Shown here in pieces: positions 1-11,223 of a DNA stretch of 64,000 nucleotides. Source of the stretch: Isoperla grammatica (lineage: Eukaryota; Arthropoda; Insecta; Plecoptera; Perlodidae); assembly GCA_945910005.1 (NCBI GenBank), contig OX246747.1, positions 35,630,550-35,694,549 of the forward strand, read 5' to 3'. How positions within the stretch are numbered: the stretch's first letter is position 1; the number at the start of each line of letters is the position of its first letter. The translations under genes and the position numbers were made by a program. Below the pieces are notes generated by a model. It was not told the DNA's origin and did no database searches. It was given only the letters and a program-made list of their open reading frames with translations.

Positions 1-235
1 CTTGAACTAGGAAACTAATACAGGCGGGAATGGGAGTCTCAAACGCGACTTTCTGCCGCTCGCAGCGCTAGCAGTACTAAAAGTTCCAACGTAGCCTGTC
101 CCCTGCCCAATTCAACATGGCTTCAATTTGCTACGCTCGCTACTGAGTGGAAGGTTGCCGTCTGGTGATTTAGGTAGTCTACTAAGAAATCCAATGTTAT
201 ATAAATTAATAAAATAAATAAATACATATTGTCAC

Positions 236-378
236 CTTGATGCCTTGGAACATGGCGGCAAGTCTACCGTCCGTGGAACGAAGGCCGCATTCCTTGAGTT
301 GCGCTATCATCGACCGTAGGCTGTACATCCCTGACTCTTCGTCCTTGAACTGGCTCATCAGGCGCTCGTAGTCGGCGT
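236..378 (-). CDS. Glutaminase-like exon (EF-hand-like region)
   Basis: The minus strand reads a 47-codon exon, bounded by a TGCGCAG acceptor and an AAG/GTGAC donor. The segment LKECGLRSTDGRLAAM resembles the stretch before the catalytic domain of kidney-type glutaminase (human LKSTGLRTSDPRLKECM), which belongs to an EF-hand-like module of that mitochondrial glutamine-hydrolysing enzyme. Phase is 2 nt carried in at the 5' end and phase 0 at the 3' end. No other exon of this gene is in the window, so upstream and downstream exons must lie outside it. The match is short; another protein with the same helix-loop pattern is possible. Confidence 0.45.
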
Positions 379-665
379 CTGCGCAGTTCAAGCACAGTTC
401 AAGCACAGTTCAAGCACAGTTCAAGCACAGTTCAAGCACCGCATCATAGAATACATACAGTACACATCCCAGACTCTTCGTCCTTGAACTGGCTCATCAG
501 GCGCTCGTAGTCGGCGTCTACGCAGTTCAAGCACAGTTCAAGCACAGTTCAAGCACCACATTATAGAATACATACAGTATACATCCCAGACTCTTCGTCC
601 TTGAACTGGCTCATCAGGCGCTCGTAGTCGGCGTCTGCGCAGTTCAAGCACAGTTCAAGCACCTC
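377..665 (-). repeat. Tandem copies of the glutaminase-like exon 5' edge
   Basis: Two further copies of the splice acceptor plus the first ~17 codons (DADYERLMSQFKDEESGM) of the neighbouring exon lie at about 470-525 and 587-645. Runs of the 11-mer CAGTTCAAGCA separate them. Each copy stops before the GLRSTD part and lacks a donor, so they look non-functional as exons. Confidence 0.8.
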
Positions 666-1027
666 GAATACATACCCTATCTACAGTATACCGAAACTCC
701 TATTTTCGGTAAACTCCAAATCCAACTTTTTTGCAAAAATGTATGACACCGTTACATTTGAAAATATCCATTCATGGCAATCATAGTATTGATACAATTG
801 AATTGAAGGTGTTATTTATTTTATTATGAGACCCCCCCCCCCAGACCCCCCACTATTTCAGTCAAAAATTGATAAAAACAACACACTAGTATTGGAATCA
901 AATTCAAAAGTAGTATTATTTCTTTCTTCTGTATGATATGTATGTAGTTAGGTGGAAAAACGATTTGTAATATTGAACCCCACCATTTTTATTCTACAAA
1001 TTAAAAATGTAGGCCTATTGTATTGTA

Positions 1028-1525
1028 AATTAAATAAATAAATTCACATTTAGAGTCTACCCACTCAGTAACTAAACTGATTTGCAGTGGGGGACTTTAA
1101 TTTAAAGCGACTAAACCAACCCTGTAGGCTCCGAACACCATCGACGAGTGAGCGATAACCAATCAAAGATCGATATTTCAAATACGAAACATATGAATCA
1201 GTGATTGAACAGTGCGAACACCTGCGGACAAATGCCAGAATCAACAAGGCCGATTCAGAACAACTTTGAATTTATTGGGTGCTTCGTTGCTAGGATTGTA
1301 CTGTATTGTATTTTACATACGTTTTGCCGATTTATTATTATTTTTAGTAGAACCGTGCGCAAGGACGAATGGAGGAACTTGCTACAGTGGATGTGCTATG
1401 TATTGTTATGACGGCTACAAAGTCACCATTAAGGCTACATTAGTCCTATCATACAGACAGATTTAGGCCTAAGTAATTTTCAAAACCTGATTAACTCCAA
1501 CCTGAACCGGGAATCGAACCCTGGC
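1028..1525 (-). mobile_element. SINE-like element, copy 1
   Basis: A ~275 bp body starting AATAAATAAATTCACATTTA is shared with 20245-20520 and 36058-36332. On the minus strand the right end carries a tRNA B-box-like GGTTCGATTCCCGG, and the AATAAATAAA end is the 3' tail. This copy has ~100 extra bases (about 1313-1410) between GCTAGGA and GGCTACAAAGTCACC relative to copy 2. Confidence 0.65.
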
Positions 1526-1529
1526 CTTT

Positions 1530-2040
1530 TTTCTATTTCTGGAATAAATCTAATCAATCTATATTCTATAGTATCATAATATGTCAATGAAAATATACAT
1601 CAATCTGTATAATTTAAAAGTCTACCCACTCAGCTACAAGATTGTGTTTTTCAGTTCGTATTAGTATTGTATACCTGTTATAGTAGGACGACTTTTATGA
1701 ACAATAGTTGTTGCCGTTCTTGTTGTAGACGGTTGTTTATCTTGTCGGGAATTTGATAAGATGCGTGCAAGTTGTGTGAAAGTTCTAACACAGAATTTGT
1801 AAACTCCCTCGGACACAACCAGAGATAACAGACTTCTTCTAGTTTGACTGCGACACAAATAGTGTCTCCCTTCGAACATACCCATCCTGAAGGTCATTGT
1901 ATGCTGTACAATAGAAGTATTGATAGACTAGGACGCCGGTGATGTAGCTACCTATTTCGAGGTTATGTTAATTTATTTTGAATCGATGTTGCTGTGGAGC
2001 TGTTGTTGTGATACACGGCCTTTGACAGTTGTACGGAAAC
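1530..2040. other. No gene recognised
   Basis: AT-rich sequence with no splice-bounded open frame and no repeat shared with the rest of the window that I could see. Confidence 0.5.
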
Positions 2041-2044
2041 GAAA

Positions 2045-2757
2045 CTACTTGATCTCCGCCTAGCGGAGGCTCGTCGAACTCCCAAGTTAGGCCGTCGCAA
2101 GGGAACCAAAATCGCCATTTTGGATCCCACTAAAAAAAAAACTGTTCTAATAATTAAATATCCTTTTTGTAGATGTTTTGTTTGTTTGTTTGTTTGTTTA
2201 TTTTTATTCTCACAACAAGAGTACATACATGTAATACAATCATATTTATTTATTTAATATAGCGCTTTTGGTTACATCCAAGAAGGTGCACGAGGCAACT
2301 GAATATTTAAGCTTGTCAGATTGGATATAATGGAATATAATATAATATAGAGTAGAATATAGTAAAAATACAAAAAATATATATGCATTCGCCCCTGCAC
2401 AGATGCAAGGGGGATTTACAAGTCAGTGTCTAGAAACAGCTCGTCAAGTGAATAGTAGTATTGTGTTACATAATCATGTAACACAATACTTAAAACACGT
2501 AAAAGCGAAATTTTGATAGAATATAATGTTTGAAGATTATAAAATATGATGATTTTTCCTTTTTAGGAGGTAATTCTATTCGACAGATCACTTCATTTGT
2601 TTTCTTTCACATTTCTCCCATTTGAATAGCATGTGATTTTTAGCATTGTGGAACGGACTGCGACGACCTAACTTGGGAGTTCTACGAGCCTCCGCTAGGC
2701 GGAGATCAAGTAGACCTTGGGAGTTCGACGAGCCTCCGCTAGGCGGAGATCAAGTAG
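2045..2757. mobile_element. Short element with compound palindromic ends
   Basis: Both ends carry CTACTTGATCTCCGCCTAGC...CTCCCAAGTTAGG followed by CCGTCGCA in inverted orientation (about 2048-2105 and 2656-2712). The CTCCGCC/TAGCGGAG core is itself palindromic. A second half-copy of the right end follows at 2713-2757 and more copies sit at 2771-2830 and 3889-3965. I see no coding capacity. Confidence 0.55.
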
Positions 2758-3248
2758 ACCTTGAACGAAACTCAAGATCTACTTGATCTCCGCCTAGCGG
2801 AGGCTCGTCGAGCTCCCAAGTTCACCAAGCTACCGCTAGGAGGAGAACTGCGCCGTCTACTTGGGCAACGAAACTATTCTCATGCTTTCATCACAGGACA
2901 TGTCCAGAATGGCAACTTAACTTGTCATTCCTCTGTGTGCTTGATGGAAGATTGCGTCGGATTGTTCTCAGTTCGTGAGTTGGCCAACTTGTCCAATGTT
3001 GTTAAATAGTAATTCTTTTACTGTGTAAGTTGCTATTAATAATATTACACGATGAATATTTTTAAAAATTAAATACAAATATAAGTTTGTAGTAACAAAA
3101 CCAATAAGTCATGTTCAATTCAATTCAATTCAATTTTTATTCAATAATTCCACATGATACATAACAGAATGGTTATTGGACGATTTGTACATTGATATTA
3201 ATATCTACGGACAGAAGTTATGTCTTGAGAGTCCGTAGACAAATATCT

Positions 3249-3499
3249 GGGCCTGGATTCACAAAGATGCCTAACTCTAAGTTGTCCTAAGTTAGGCAAA
3301 TCCTAGATAGATAAATCAAGATAAATCATCCTTGGGTATTACTGAACATTCACGAATACAATATTATTAGTTAAATTGTTGTTATTTTACTATATTGTAT
3401 CTTTATTGCATCGCAGAGCGACATATGCGTGATTTATATCACTAAGATTTGCCTAAACTAGGACGTCTTAGCACTAGGCACTTTTGTGAATCTGGGCCC
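3249..3499. mobile_element. MITE with GGGCC-GATTCACAAAG ends
   Basis: The left end GGGCCTGGATTCACAAAG and right end CTTTTGTGAATCTGGGCCC are inverted copies. The ends resemble those of the larger element at 37801-38661 (GGGCCCGAATCCACAAAG), suggesting one superfamily. Confidence 0.7.
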
Positions 3500-3541
3500 T
3501 GGTGTGCGGATTATTGAATACTGTGTTCGAAGAGAAGTGAT

Positions 3542-3742
3542 AATTGAAAATAGATCCCGGGCACCTAGCCATTCACAGCTTTCGATACCAAGAAATGGCG
3601 GAAACGCCGGTGTTTCAACGACTTTATTTTATAAAACTAAAGTAGGACGGACTATACCTGTACAGTTTAGACCTACGTCTAGAACACAGTGGAATATTAG
3701 AATAAATACTTGCTGCGAGTAGTTATACTCTATGGATCATAC
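3542..3742. repeat. Dispersed repeat (also at 34955-35157 and 35660-35745)
   Basis: The block begins near CTAGCCATTCACAGCTTTCG and ends near ACTCTATGGATC, and recurs with ~85-90% similarity. Class unknown; no TIR or poly(A) tail visible. Confidence 0.65.
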
Positions 3743-4139
3743 AGTAAAGAGTGAATTTTTATACATTTTGACAGGCTTTCAATAAAAACAAAAGACTGCC
3801 AATGTTGCTCACAGCTTGCTGGATTTTGATAGTTCCTATGAACTTCTTCGAATTCTCGAACTCTCATTGGGTACACAACAAGGTCTACGTAATCTCCACC
3901 TAGCGGAGGCTCGTCGAACTCCCGAGTTCGACGACCCTCCGCCAGGCGGAGATCAAGTAGATTTCAACGTTAGCGATCAAAGCTACATGATTGCAGTGCG
4001 GGAGCTGCTAATTTCGTCGTGCGCCATCTTAGTATTCGGCAATAGTGCGCGCATGAACACAGGCAGTAAACCGTCCGCGGAAGTTTACTTCGAGGCCTCA
4101 GGGGTTATGACGAAAGCATGAGAATAGTTTCGTTGGGAG

Positions 4140-4600
4140 GACTATATCAGCGGTTTCTGTCGTGGCGGATGCAAATAAGTGATTGGCTCATCGCCTTTGT
4201 GTTTGTGTGGTAAATGTTCTATTTAGTTTATATCTTAATGCATGAATGAGCGTCTGGTGGGCTTTTGTAAATATTTTAATGTAAATATTTTAATGTGAAT
4301 TGCTTGGTGTTAATGTAGTGTACATGTGTTAAATGTTAAATGTAGCCTAGTTTAGTTATTTGGGTATGCACCCACTCTACCGGACTAATAAATACTTACT
4401 TACTTACTTACTTACTTACTAACAACTGAAACCGGTGACCGAACCGGTCAACTACCATCAACTACCATTTATTTATTTATTTTATTTATTTATTTAATTA
4501 TAAAAACTGATTTACAAAGGAGGACCAACCCACACAATCAGAATATCCTACTAACAAGAACCGCTCCGCTGCCTTGAGCCGCTGCTGGCTGTCACGTTTG
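4140..4600. other. No gene recognised; TACT and ATTT runs
   Basis: Holds a short (TTAC)n run near 4396-4420 and an ATTT run near 4468-4496. Nothing else was identified. Confidence 0.5.
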
Positions 4601-4619
4601 GGCAGGTCACTTCTTGGAA

Positions 4620-5250
4620 AACTCGACTTTTTTGGAAATTGTCACTTTTTTTTTTTTTTTTTTTTTGGTGTCACTTTTTGGAAAACTTTTCAGTTGGAAA
4701 AAAGAAAAAAAAATTTGAAAAAAAAAGTCGAAAAAAATGTCGAAAATTTTTAAAGTGATGGAAAAATTTTCGAGCTTTTCTATGTACATTTCACGTCAAA
4801 GTGTAGTAGATACTTATGTAAAGAAAGAAACTTAAAAGTTGTGTGATTGTGAAAAATGAAAAAAAAAATTCATGTTGAAAAATTTCTAAGTGTTTGAAAA
4901 ATTTTCAAGTAGCCCACTTTTTGGAAAACTTGAAAAAAGTTGAAAAAATGAAAAAATTAAAATTTTGGTAAAAAATTATTTTCATGTTGAAATTTTTAAG
5001 TGATGGAAAAATTTTCGAGTTTTTCTATGTACATGTCACGGTAATTGGTCGTAGATACTTATGTAAAGAAGAAACTTGAAAATTGTGTGATTCTAAAAAA
5101 AGAAAAAAAAAATTCATGTTTCAAAATTTCTAAGTGTTTGAAAAATTTTCAAGTACCCCATTTTTTGGAAAACTTGAAAAAACTTGAAAAAATGAAAAAA
5201 TTAAAATTTTGGTAAAAAATTATTTTCATGTTGAAATATTGTAAAGTGTT
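4620..5250. repeat. Purine-rich tandem repeat, period ~245 bp
   Basis: The phrases TTCATGTTGAAAAATTTCTA, AAGTGATGGAAAAATTTTCG and TATGTACATNTCACG recur about 245 bp apart (for example 4868 and 5113; 4756 and 5001). There are about 2.5 units with strong strand asymmetry in A and T. Confidence 0.7.
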
Positions 5251-6870
5251 ACAAAATTTTTGGAGTTCTACAATCCGCACGTTCAAAAGCTTCCCGGTAC
5301 GGCCCGGTAAGTGTGTGGTCAATGATACGCACATGTTTAAAAAGGTATTGAAACGCACTTTGCGATGATACCAAAATGGGCTGTTCGATTTCATAACGGG
5401 ACATACCAGGGCCGTTCAAAGCTGAAATTTAAGTAATCAAAATTACACATCTAACCAATGACGCTAAAAAATAACAAAACCGGTACGTTACAGGTACGTC
5501 CGGGTACCTTAAATATGTCAACCACACCTTCGGATACCCACGAAACGGAAAATCAAAAATTACAAAAAATTCTAACATGGTTTTTTACGACATTGAAAAC
5601 CCCCCATAGACAAATTCTTGCAAAAACACGGGCGGATGAAATCCGTTAAAGCACCGTAACTCGGACGCCCGTAAAGTCTTATTTTTGAAAGTAACGTTTA
5701 TAAATAGACAAATGTCCAATTATTAACACTAAATACAACAATGTATTTGATGGCATTTTAAACACACTTTTAATATACAAAAACAAAACATTTTGTATGC
5801 GTGTTTTTAGATCGCCGTGAAAAGTGCGTTGCGCGAACGTCTGTCATTCGGTAAGGGAGTGACTTTTCGAAAATGTTTCTTCATGCCCCTGTACGGGCAA
5901 GCTTTGAGCATCGGCCTAAAGAAAAAAAACCCATTTTGAAAGTACCAACTTGCCGCAAAAAAATCACGACCGAAGCCGTGTCGTAAAAATGGAAAAGTGC
6001 CCATAACTAAGCATCCGGGACGAAATTCAAAAATCGCTTCGTTAATAATCAAGTTTAGTGGTTACTTTTCAAAATGAAACAGTCGAGAAAGTTTTTGATT
6101 CAAAAATGTGGAAAAAAAGCAACCCCCGCGCTTTTTAAAAACACACATTTCCAAATGTACACAATTTGATTGGCGAAAGTTCCGGGACGATTCGAAAATG
6201 TTTCAAAACCCAATTACCCAAAGGGTAAGCGCCGGTAACAAAACAAACCAGAATGTTATATCTCGTTTGGTTCGACGGGCAGAGCCGTTTGAATGTGACA
6301 CATTAAAACGGTACCAAATCCGTCAAATCGAGACGTCGAACATTGTTCGTGTTTGGGTGCCCGTAACTTTTGAACGGGACACTTTTTACGAAAACCTTTC
6401 ATGACAAAAAGATGCTCCATTCAATTGAATTTCGATCTAAAGCGTCGACAAAAACCCAAAAAAAACATTACTATTTTTTACATTTTTTTCCGCACTTGGA
6501 CAGCGCGAAATACGCACACTTTGCGACATTAAACACGTCGGGAGGACGTGAAGACGAACTCGGACGTGCTCGAAAAAAATACCCACTTGTAGCCAAAGGC
6601 CAGGCGGTGAAAACTGTAGCGACAGATGTGGGAAAATGTTCCTGTGCGTGGGCGTGCCGAGGGTTTTGGGGGTCACGGAAAGGCCGCGCGAGCTCGAGAG
6701 CGGGGACTACCACCTTATGGAATATAGATATGCAAGACCAGCGCTGTGAGCCGCGTTCCTGCCCACACAAATTTGAGTTTGCCGCTCTTTTGACGCAGTT
6801 CATAACACGTAAAACACGAATTTCGTGTCTGCTAAAGCACGAAAAATATTGAAACGAAAATTTCGTGTTT
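5250..6870. other. Unidentified block with unusual composition
   Basis: This stretch is more GC-balanced than its surroundings and rich in CG-containing words. It holds overlapping open frames (plus 6108-6404 and 6370-6852; minus 6471-6953), none with a motif I recognise. No terminal repeats or splice sites were convincing. It may be the decayed interior of an unknown mobile element. Confidence 0.35.
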
Positions 6871-7208
6871 TCTGTCTGGAGATCCTGCAAAAGCTCGTAG
6901 GATACTGAATAACCTCTAAACATGAAAATATCCTCGAAGTTTGTGGCACACAAACATACGAAGCTTGTTTTATACGTTTTTTACTTAACATATAAATATA
7001 CACGAGAATAAAACCCGAATTTCGTGTCTGCTAAAGCAAGACAATCTATAGACACGAAATGCGCTGTGCATGCTGCCAGCATGTGAAACGCCGACTTCTG
7101 CGCATGCGTGGTGCATGATGCGGGGCGGGTGGATGCATGGGTGGATGCAGGTAACCTCCATTATCTTTCTTTTAAAGAAGAACGCGAGGGAAGCCGGCCG
7201 GTGGGCAG

Positions 7209-7677
7209 GGGGGCTATTCTTGAACCGATACGTTTTGACTCGCATGCGAGTAACTCGTATGGGTCCCAACCCGCATACGAGTAGCTCGCATGCGGGATTT
7301 GGTATTCTTGAAACCACAGAGCTCGCATACGTTTTGAATCATTGTTGCAGTTGCTCATACGAGTCAGTCTTCACGAAAAGTTTGCAGTCGTTCTTTCTTT
7401 GACTGATACGTCTACCTTAGAGTCTGCTTTCGATGTCTTCATAACCTCTGATTTTGATGTCAACAACACAATTTTACAACAACAACTACGCCAAAACGCA
7501 TACGGTTTCCCATCTCGCCACCTCTAGGCCGGCGAGTAGAAACGTATGCCCATTCCGCATGTGCGGGTACGGTTTCAAATTCAAGAATAGCAAATTGTCA
7601 AAACGTATGCGTAATGGCGGTCACGTGACCATAATCCCGCATGCGAGTCCACTCGCATCGTTTCAAGAATAGCCCCC
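7209..7677. mobile_element. MITE with GGGGGCTATTCTTGAA ends, CAG target duplication
   Basis: GGGGGCTATTCTTGAA at the left is matched by TTTCAAGAATAGCCCCC at the right. Both sides are flanked by CAG (7206-7208 and 7678-7680). The interior is full of GCATGCGAG/CTCGCATGC palindromes. Confidence 0.75.
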
Positions 7678-7679
7678 CA

Positions 7680-8002
7680 GCGGAGCGGCACCGGCCGGCA
7701 TCACGCAATGTGATAACTTTAATCATGTAAGTACCTAAATAAATCAATGCTTAGGCCCTTTGCCTCAGTTATAACTTGTAGAGAGGCCTATGCGTAGTCA
7801 CTGCTAGCGTAAAGGCCAATTTATGCTTCAAACAGGCCCCAAATGGCCCTCGTCTAGGGCCTAGGGCTAGGCCTAGGTCTAGGGAGCAGGTAGGGTAAAG
7901 GCGGTTTCACACAAAAACATAAGACATAAGATTTAAGGTTTAACGCATAGTCGTAATGTTGGATCATAGGAAACACGTACTAGCATTCACACAAATGCAC
8001 TA
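7680..8002. other. No gene recognised; AGGCCTA-rich
   Basis: Many overlapping AGGCCTA/TAGGCC words, then GGCGGTTTCACACAAAAACA near 7898, which may be the end of a further decayed element. No open frame of note. Confidence 0.4.
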
Positions 8003-10276
8003 TAGACCATGGGCCAGCTAATAGAAACCCTCCCCCCCCCCCCGGTGCGGAAGGTTTGAAAGTGGTTTTGTATACCTCTTAATATTACATTTTGATTTTC
8101 ACTTGTAAGCCAACACAACTTTGGTGGAACAGCCAACCAGGGGTGTCCAAAGATTTTGGTCTAAATAGTACAAATATTAATTGTGAGTCTTGTAGTAACA
8201 AAGTAGTTAGTTTTACGTAAGGTTATAACTATGTATATTATTGTCTTATTTATAAAAATTGTTTGAGACCCAATTGGCCATTATCTTCGGAGATATCGCC
8301 CTGTGTCTTTTTGGACATCATGAAATTCTTTAGTCACAAATGTCGTTTGCGACCACTCTAATGAAAGGTCTTGATGAGTACATTACGAATAAGTAATTTA
8401 TTATACATGTCAATGATACATTTTCAGGGGTAATCACGCTTTAAACGTCAAAATCCATCTTCGATCGCTATTTTTTGCACTATTAGCTAATAAAGGTGAG
8501 AAGTTTCCATTTTTTTTCTTTGTAGCTTTGAAATATATGTTAGTGTATTAACATTGTTTGTAATATGTGATTTCCATAGAATAATATCCATTTTAGGTTA
8601 TTGTTTTAATTTTTAATTTAATTTTTTTTTTCATTAATTAACGTCGTTAAAAAAGAAACACGTTTATTTAAGGATTGTGCAGCTTTTATAATACAAATGC
8701 ATGTCACTTAGTTGGTAGAACAGTCAAAAGTCACAAAATAACAAACATACTTACTTAAACCCTCAAGAAACGCAATTAATATTTATGTATATACATTTGA
8801 GATGCCACATTTTGACACCCCTGGTGGGTGCATCCGCCAGAACTATGTTGTATATTGAGTAAAAATGCGAAGACAATCTATTCAAGTACTCAAACCCGCT
8901 TCCATCATCTTCCACAATGTGGGTAATATGGGAGGTCATACACTGGCAAAACTATGTATACTATCTACTCTAAGTAAACCAAAAAATGTATATGGAAAGT
9001 TTTGTGCACCCCTTAAATGGAAAAATGTATTTAATTAAGTATTTTGAATGTTAAAGAATATATACGTCCAGAATTGTTAATTTACTGTCCAGAATCGCAA
9101 TTAACATCAATATTGCTCCTTATTTCGCCATGTTTAAATTGGATACCCCTGGTGGGTGCATCCACCAAAACTATGTTGGCTAACAAGCTAAAATCGAAAG
9201 ACAGTGTACCAAAGTATCCAAAAACAGTTCTAAACTTACCGGCATATGGGGAACGGGGGGTTACAAATGGGGTAAACCCTATACATGTTATGCTCAAAGT
9301 AAACAAATAAAATGTATAAATTATTAAATTCAATGTATTATATATTGTGTTGTGCGACCATTTAAATGGGAAAATGTATAATTAACAATTTCAATGTGTT
9401 AAAGGTTACTTAATTCCAAAAATGTTCATTTTATTGTCAAAATCACAATTATCATTAATATTGCTCACTATTTCGACATTTTGGATAGCCCTGGTAAGTG
9501 CACTCACAAAAAACCATCTTGGCTAACAAGTAAAAATCAAAAGGTCATGTATCAAAGTATACAAAAACACTTTCAGACCGTCCAATATTGGAGGGGTGGG
9601 GGGTTACAGATGGGGCAAACATGATACATTTTAACCTAAAAAATTCACATAAAATGTATATAGAATGTTTTTCTCACCCCTGAAAAATAAAAAATTCATG
9701 TCATCAAGCATTTTAGATGCGTGAGGTTATATACTTACAACTATTTTGATTTATTTTCAAGAATTGCAAATAATATTAATATCGATTTGTACCGTGGCAC
9801 ATTTGGACAACCCTGGTAGATGCACTCGCCAAAACCATGTTGGCTAACAAGTAAAAATCAAAAGTACATATATAATAGTAATCGAAACCACTTTTAGACC
9901 TTCCATTATTTGAGGGGTGGGGCGTTACAGAGCGGCCAAACTATATAAAGGTTTTGCTCGAAATAAAAACAAAACATGAATAGATAACTAGTTTGTGTAA
10001 CCCTGAAAATCAACAAATTGTATTATTTAGTAGCTTACGTATAAAAGAGTATATCCTTATAAAAATAGTTAATTCTTTGAACTGGCAACATACCTCAATT
10101 AATATTTTTATGGTTTTCACAGTACCACATTTGGACACCCCTGGTGGGTGCACCCACCAAAACCATGTTGGCTAACAAGTGAAAATCGAAAGTCAACATA
10201 TCAAAGTACTCAAAACCACTTTCAGACCTTCCGCACCGGGGGGGGGGAGGGGGGGTTATAGCTGGCCCAAGGTCTA
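8003..10276. mobile_element. TIR element carrying five ~326 bp internal repeats
   Basis: The ends TAGACCATGGGCCAGCTA (left) and TAGCTGGCCCAAGGTCTA (right) are inverted, followed inward by poly-C/poly-G tracts and GGTGCGGAAGGT in inverted form. Inside, CACCCCTGGTGGGTGCA-type motifs recur near 8815, 9144, 9486, 9809 and 10135, a period of about 326-338 bp, usually followed by CCATGTTGGCTAACAAGT. No transposase is visible, so it would be non-autonomous. Confidence 0.7.
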
Positions 10277-11220
10277 CTAGTTTTAAGACATAGTTTTAAC
10301 GCATAATTTTCTGTTTTAAGGCATAAGAAAGTTGACCAATGTTCAACTTTATGCTTAAACGATAAACTCTCGCGAGCCAACTCGCGCGATTTGCTGACGA
10401 TGGACGATCGAGAAAATCGCGCGAGTTGGCTCCTCCCCAACTATTTATGCTCTAAGGTTGGTTCGCGAGAGTTTAAGGTTTAAGGTTTAACATTTAATAT
10501 TTTGTTCTAAGGAAAGTATTTTCCCAACTTATTTACTAGGATCGCTACCATTGGCCGGATTTATAAAAGCTCGTCTCTCATTGGCTGGGCTAAGAATTTT
10601 TGGGATAAGGGCTAACAAGTTGGAATAGTTTCAACTTTCGTCCTAGCCCTTAAATTTTAGGAAGTTATGTGGTGTGATATTGTAAACTCACTAGTTACAA
10701 TAGTTGCCGTCGTAGTACGCCTATGCGTTGTTTTCTACTTCATCAACGCACATTGGAAAAGATTCTTTCTCTTCTGTTTTACTTTTATTTTTCTAGCCTT
10801 CTTCTTTCGAGTTATTATAATTCTAAATATGTTGGCCGCAGCAATTGACACCTTTCTTGTCATTGCGAGAGCAGTACATCGAGTAAATTATTCTTAAAGT
10901 ATTATTCATAGGTTATGGGTACAATGTTTACATTCTTCGCGGCCTTTGACAAGCCAAAAATAGTACTGAAACTGTAGTCGGTAGATATCTCTCGCGTCAA
11001 TGATCACGTGATACTACGGCGATCTCTGATTGGGGCTCGCTAACTTTTCTCGCTAACTAGTTGGAATTGTTGGACATTTTTTCAACTCGCGCGAGTTGGC
11101 TCAACCGTCTATCAGGAAGTTGGCGAGTCGCATGTTATCAAGTGTGGGCCTACTCATGGCGAGATTCCCAGCTCGCGCGATTTTCTCGACCGTCTATCGT
11201 CAGCATCAGTAAGCGCGCTC
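10277..11220. other. Decayed repeat with CTCGCGCGAGTTGGCTC motifs
   Basis: CTCGCGAGCCAACTCGCGCG and its inverse recur at about 10367-10440 and 11085-11190, probably element termini. A 76-codon open frame at 10667-10897 is strongly hydrophobic but has no supporting signal, so I do not call it a gene. Confidence 0.4.
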
Positions 11221-11223
11221 ATA

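Larger units (their letters stand above)
2860..4140. mobile_element. TIR-bounded non-autonomous DNA element
   Basis: CAACGAAACTATTCTCATGC followed by TTTC near 2866-2890 recurs in inverted orientation at about 4105-4136, giving ~28 bp TIRs. The interior holds another MITE (3249-3499), a dispersed repeat (3542-3742) and a palindromic end copy (3889-3965). No transposase was seen. Confidence 0.5.

Noticed and set aside
377..665. CRISPR-like array of short repeats and spacers
   Set aside because: The repeats are exon copies and CAGTTCAAGCA slippage runs, with no spacer regularity, in a eukaryotic context.
10667..10897. Small hydrophobic membrane protein
   Set aside because: Single short frame in AT-rich DNA with no splice, promoter or homology support.
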